Part shown: piece after piece, positions 6,208 through 8,126 of the stretch
Numbering within the stretch: position 1 is the first letter of the stretch
How the letters are laid out: each line of letters starts with the position of its first letter
NCBI GenBank assembly: GCA_031554275.1
Contig: JAVBKB010000110.1
Coordinates: 1-8,126, forward strand
Reading direction: 5' to 3'
Source: JAVBKB01 sp031554275
GTDB lineage: Bacteria; Bacillota; Bacilli; JARBTR01
Length of the DNA stretch: 8,126 bases
Translations under genes and position numbers: made by a program
Notes under the pieces: model-generated
What the model was told of the DNA's origin: nothing
Database searches by the model: none
The model's input: only the letters and a program-made list of their open reading frames with translations

Positions 6208-6316
6208 CTGAATCTGTTCACTAGGTATTCCTTAAACAAATACGATTTGATGTTAGGATGAAAGTAAGGACTCGATCCGGTAGAATTTCTACTAAGAAGC
6301 GAAGGACGTGTCAACG

Positions 6317-6574
6317 ATGACAAGACAAAAATTTGATGAAGACTTCAAAAAGATGATTGTGAAGTTGCACAACACAGGAACGCCAGTGGCACAACAGTCA
6401 AGCGAATATGGTATAGCAAGTCAAACGATATACAAATGGGTCAAACTGAATACACCGAATAAAGAAACAGGCATGACAGAAGCAGAACGAAACCAAATGC
6501 AGAAAGAAATGGCGAGGTTACAGGAGGAAAATGCAATCCTAAAAAAGGCTTTGACCATAATCGCTCAAAAGTAA
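6317..6574 (+). CDS. IS3-family transposase OrfA
   Basis: This 85-residue protein is the DNA-binding subunit of an IS3-family transposase. It starts with TRQKFDEDFKKMIVKLH, then a helix-turn-helix (GTPVAQQSSEYGIASQTIYK, about residues 20-40), and ends in a coiled coil with a leucine-zipper pattern (RLQEENAILKKAL). The start is ATG 6317, with AAGGA about 10 nt upstream; an in-frame GTG at 6308 lies directly against that site and is less likely. The orfA frame is intact although its orfB partner is broken, so it could at most yield a free OrfA. Confidence 0.9.
   Translation: MTRQKFDEDFKKMIVKLHNTGTPVAQQSSEYGIASQTIYKWVKLNTPNKETGMTEAERNQMQKEMARLQEENAILKKALTIIAQK
6541..6547 (+). other. A6G slippery site for -1 frameshifting
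   Basis: The heptamer A AAA AAG lies near the 3' end of orfA in the phasing used by IS3-family elements for programmed -1 frameshifting to the OrfAB fusion. After slippage the frame continues KGFDHNRSKVSNEAI, as expected for the start of OrfB. Confidence 0.8.
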
Positions 6575-7457
6575 GCAACGAAGCTATCAATGAAGTCATC
6601 AAAGAATCAACTGAAAAATTTAGCGTTATCCCAATGTGTGAAGTTCTAGAAATCCCGAGATCTAGCTACTGAGAACACATCACGAAAGGAAACGAAACGG
6701 GAAAAGGAAAACCAACGAATAACGAGGTTAATTCATTCTATTTATGAAGAATACCGAGGCATATTTGGTGCGCCCAAAATTCACGCAATTTTGAAGCAAC
6801 GACAACAGACAGTATCTTTGGAACGGGTTCAAAAGCTAATGCGAAAAGCAGGTCTACATTCAAAAGTCACAAAAAATGGAAACCTGGAAGTGCCTCAAAA
6901 CATAAAGTTAAACAACGAGAAAACCTTTTAAATCAAGACTTTCAGACAACTGGTCTCAATCAAAAACGTGTGACAGATATTACCTATATTCATACGAATA
7001 AAAACGGCTGGTGCTACCTTTCATCAATCCAAGACCTTCATTCAAAAAAGATCATTGCATGGAAATTCGGGCAGCGGATGACAACGGATTTAGTGCTGGA
7101 AACACTTGATTCTGCAATAGCAGCTTTCCCAAAGAGAGAGGGCCTCATTCTGCATCCAGACCTAGGATCTCAGTACACAAGTAATGTATATGAGAACCGC
7201 ATAAAAGAGGTGGGGATCAGACATTATTTTAGCAAAAAGGATCTCCCGCACGATAACGCTGGAACCCAGTCATTTCATATCACACTGAAAAAAGAAGAAG
7301 TCTATCAGCAAGAAAATCAAAGTTACACTGATTACAATTAAGCAAATATCGAGCTATTCAAATACATTGAGGGCTTTTTAATCGAAAACGAATCCATGGA
7401 AGCATTAATTATTTAACACCTCACGAAATGGAGAACCGCACGCGATATGTTTCCTGA
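6547..7457 (+). pseudogene. IS3-family transposase OrfB, multiply disrupted
   Basis: The OrfB integrase is readable only by changing frames. It begins in the post-slippage frame, which stops at TGA 6670-6672. It resumes one frame over (TKREKENQRITRLIHSIYEE, then YRGIFGAPKIHAILKQ), and shifts back at the A-run 6871-6876 into KKWKPGSASKHKVK and VTDITYIHTNKNGWCYLSS. It meets TAA at 7339-7341, and after another shift near 7375-7379 ends with NRKRIHGSINYLTPHEMENR. Of the DDE triad, Asp (6976-6978) and Asp (7159-7161, in HPDLGSQYTS) remain, but the Glu of the usual ES(F) motif is Gln (7267-7269, in NAGTQSF). It is therefore inactive twice over. Confidence 0.9.
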
Positions 7458-7545
7458 TTACTCACAACTAGCATTTTTTGAGAGACAAATCCACCATTTT
7501 TTACTCCATTGTTTCGTTTAGCGGTCAAGTGTTTTTTGCTTGAGG
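7458..7545. other. Junction between the two insertion-sequence remnants
   Basis: These 88 bases separate the last OrfB-like codon from the apparent IS30 terminus. They probably hold the right end of the IS3 element, but no inverted repeat matching its left side was found. A short CAAG...CTTG pair around a T-run (near 7524-7541) is the only structure, possibly a minor terminator. Confidence 0.3.
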
Positions 7546-8126
7546 GCTAAATGTATAAATTGCAACTTTAATTGCCCACCATCATCTACCAGTTACGCAG
7601 AAAGCGCTAAAACCATTTGATTTGACGTTTTATACCCAAAGATTCTTCTTGGATAGTGATTCATCCAATGCTCAATTCGTCTGATTTCTTTCGCTGTGAA
7701 AAGCTCAATTTTACTTCCCTTGGGAATGAAACGTCTAATGAGTTTGTTGTTCACCTCATTACTTCCTCGCTCCCATGAACTGTAGGGATGAGCGTAATAG
7801 CACGTTGTTCTCAGCGTATCTTTCTTTAAACAGGAGTTCTCAATCCCTTGTTGATTGACGAATTCTGCTCCGTTATCCATTGTGATGCTTTTGAATATCT
7901 TTGTGAAATTTTGCTTATGCTTCCGTTCGAGCTTATCAAGCACTTGGATCACACACGCTTGCTTCTTTGCCTTCATTTTGAAGATCATCTCTTGGCGCGT
8001 GCTTCTTTCTGTCAGAACGAGTAGGGCCGCCTTTCCACTACCAACTACACAATCCATTTCCCAGTGTCCATAGTCTTTTCGTGTATCAATTTCTTCTGCT
8101 CGCTCTTCAATACTGCGTCCATTTCG
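7546..8126 (-). mobile_element. IS30-family insertion sequence, 3' part (runs off window)
   Basis: The stretch holds the C-terminal part of an IS30-family transposase and, about 20-45 nt after its stop, an AT-rich sequence (minus strand: CAATTAAAGTTGCAATTTAT) that resembles terminal repeats of Gram-positive IS30 elements. The exact end is uncertain to about 10 bp. The other terminus lies outside the window, so target duplication cannot be checked. Confidence 0.7.
7593..8126 (-). CDS. IS30-family transposase (N-terminus beyond window)
   Basis: The frame is open from the window edge and gives 177 C-terminal residues of a DDE transposase usually 310-390 aa long. The catalytic triad is in place: Asp in GHWEMDCVVG, Asp in TMDNGAEFVN, and Glu in SSWERGSNEVNNKLIRRF, followed by IPKGSKI, all typical of IS30 transposases. 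The C-terminus (HYPRRIFGYKTSNQM) is also usual, so the visible part is intact and may be active. An ATG at 8057 is internal, because homology continues upstream (RSIEERAEEIDTRKDYGHWE). It points toward the decayed IS3 element. Confidence 0.93.
   Translation of the reverse strand, partial: RNGRSIEERAEEIDTRKDYGHWEMDCVVGSGKAALLVLTERSTRQEMIFKMKAKKQACVIQVLDKLERKHKQNFTKIFKSITMDNGAEFVNQQGIENSCLKKDTLRTTCYYAHPYSSWERGSNEVNNKLIRRFIPKGSKIELFTAKEIRRIEHWMNHYPRRIFGYKTSNQMVLALSA

Larger units (their letters stand above)
6317..7457 (+). mobile_element. Decayed IS3-family (IS150-like) insertion sequence
   Basis: The element consists of an orfA with HTH and leucine-zipper features, an A6G slippage site, and an orfB in the -1 frame with the integrase-core motifs of IS3 transposases. 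The limits given are those of its coding parts. I searched the flanks (6200-6316 and 7458-7545) for matching TG...CA inverted repeats and target duplications and found none, so the ends have been lost or diverged. Several frame disruptions make it non-autonomous. Confidence 0.85.

Noticed and set aside
4311..7525. The 9-mer TTTAGCGGT at the antitoxin 3' end (minus strand) and again near 7516 (plus strand), as a possible IS end or recombination site
   Set aside because: Only nine bases match and the flanks diverge; chance is the simpler explanation.
1..8126. CRISPR array, tRNA or rRNA genes
   Set aside because: No regularly spaced direct repeats, cloverleaf-like sequences or rRNA stretches were seen on either strand.

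Overview
The window looks like a low-GC Gram-positive chromosome (Bacillota, Bacillales, perhaps Planococcaceae such as Sporosarcina; the genus is a guess). The evidence is the rarA / cysteine desulfurase / mnmA neighbourhood known from Bacillus, the purine-rich Shine-Dalgarno sequences, and the use of TTG and GTG starts. Housekeeping genes fill about the first 3.6 kb. The remaining 4.5 kb is an accessory patch of decayed genes, an AT-rich toxin-antitoxin operon and two insertion-sequence remnants.

Left part (1-3587). mnmA (minus strand, cut by the window edge) and a YrvO-type cysteine desulfurase (minus strand) form the tRNA 2-thiolation pair: the desulfurase supplies persulfide sulfur to MnmA, which thiolates U34 of Lys/Glu/Gln tRNAs. 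rarA (plus strand), an AAA+ ATPase of replication-fork maintenance, diverges from them. The Rrf2-type regulator gene cymR, which lies at this junction in Bacillus subtilis, is missing; the gap is under 200 bp. There is a possible structured leader before mnmA and a possible 15-codon leader ORF before rarA.

Middle (3588-4298). No intact gene is visible. A flavodoxin-like N-terminal fragment with an in-frame stop (3671-3925) and a frameshifted fragment of unknown origin (4057-4318) mark the stretch as a gene graveyard.

Accessory operon (4299-6107, minus strand). This is the most interesting part. The 477-codon gene encodes, in order, an RNase H1 hybrid-binding domain, a complete RNase HI domain with all catalytic acidic residues, a TBP-like RnlA domain, and a HEPN RNase domain with R-x2-E and R-x4-H motifs as in the E. 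coli RnlA toxin. A 120-codon RnlB-type antitoxin gene follows, its Shine-Dalgarno overlapping the toxin stop codon. In E. coli, RNase HI encoded elsewhere is reported to stimulate RnlA and to be needed for RnlB to inhibit it. Here that cofactor appears to be built into the toxin. RnlA-RnlB is an anti-phage (T4) system in E. coli, so this is probably a phage-defence module. A 29-nt imperfect palindrome upstream is a candidate operator.

Right part (6308-8126). A dead IS3-family (IS150-like) element keeps orfA and its A6G slippage site, but its orfB has several frame disruptions and its catalytic Glu is replaced by Gln. Next to it is the 3' part of an IS30-family transposase (minus strand, running off the window) with a recognisable AT-rich terminus. 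These elements and the base composition suggest that the operon was acquired horizontally at a site downstream of rarA.
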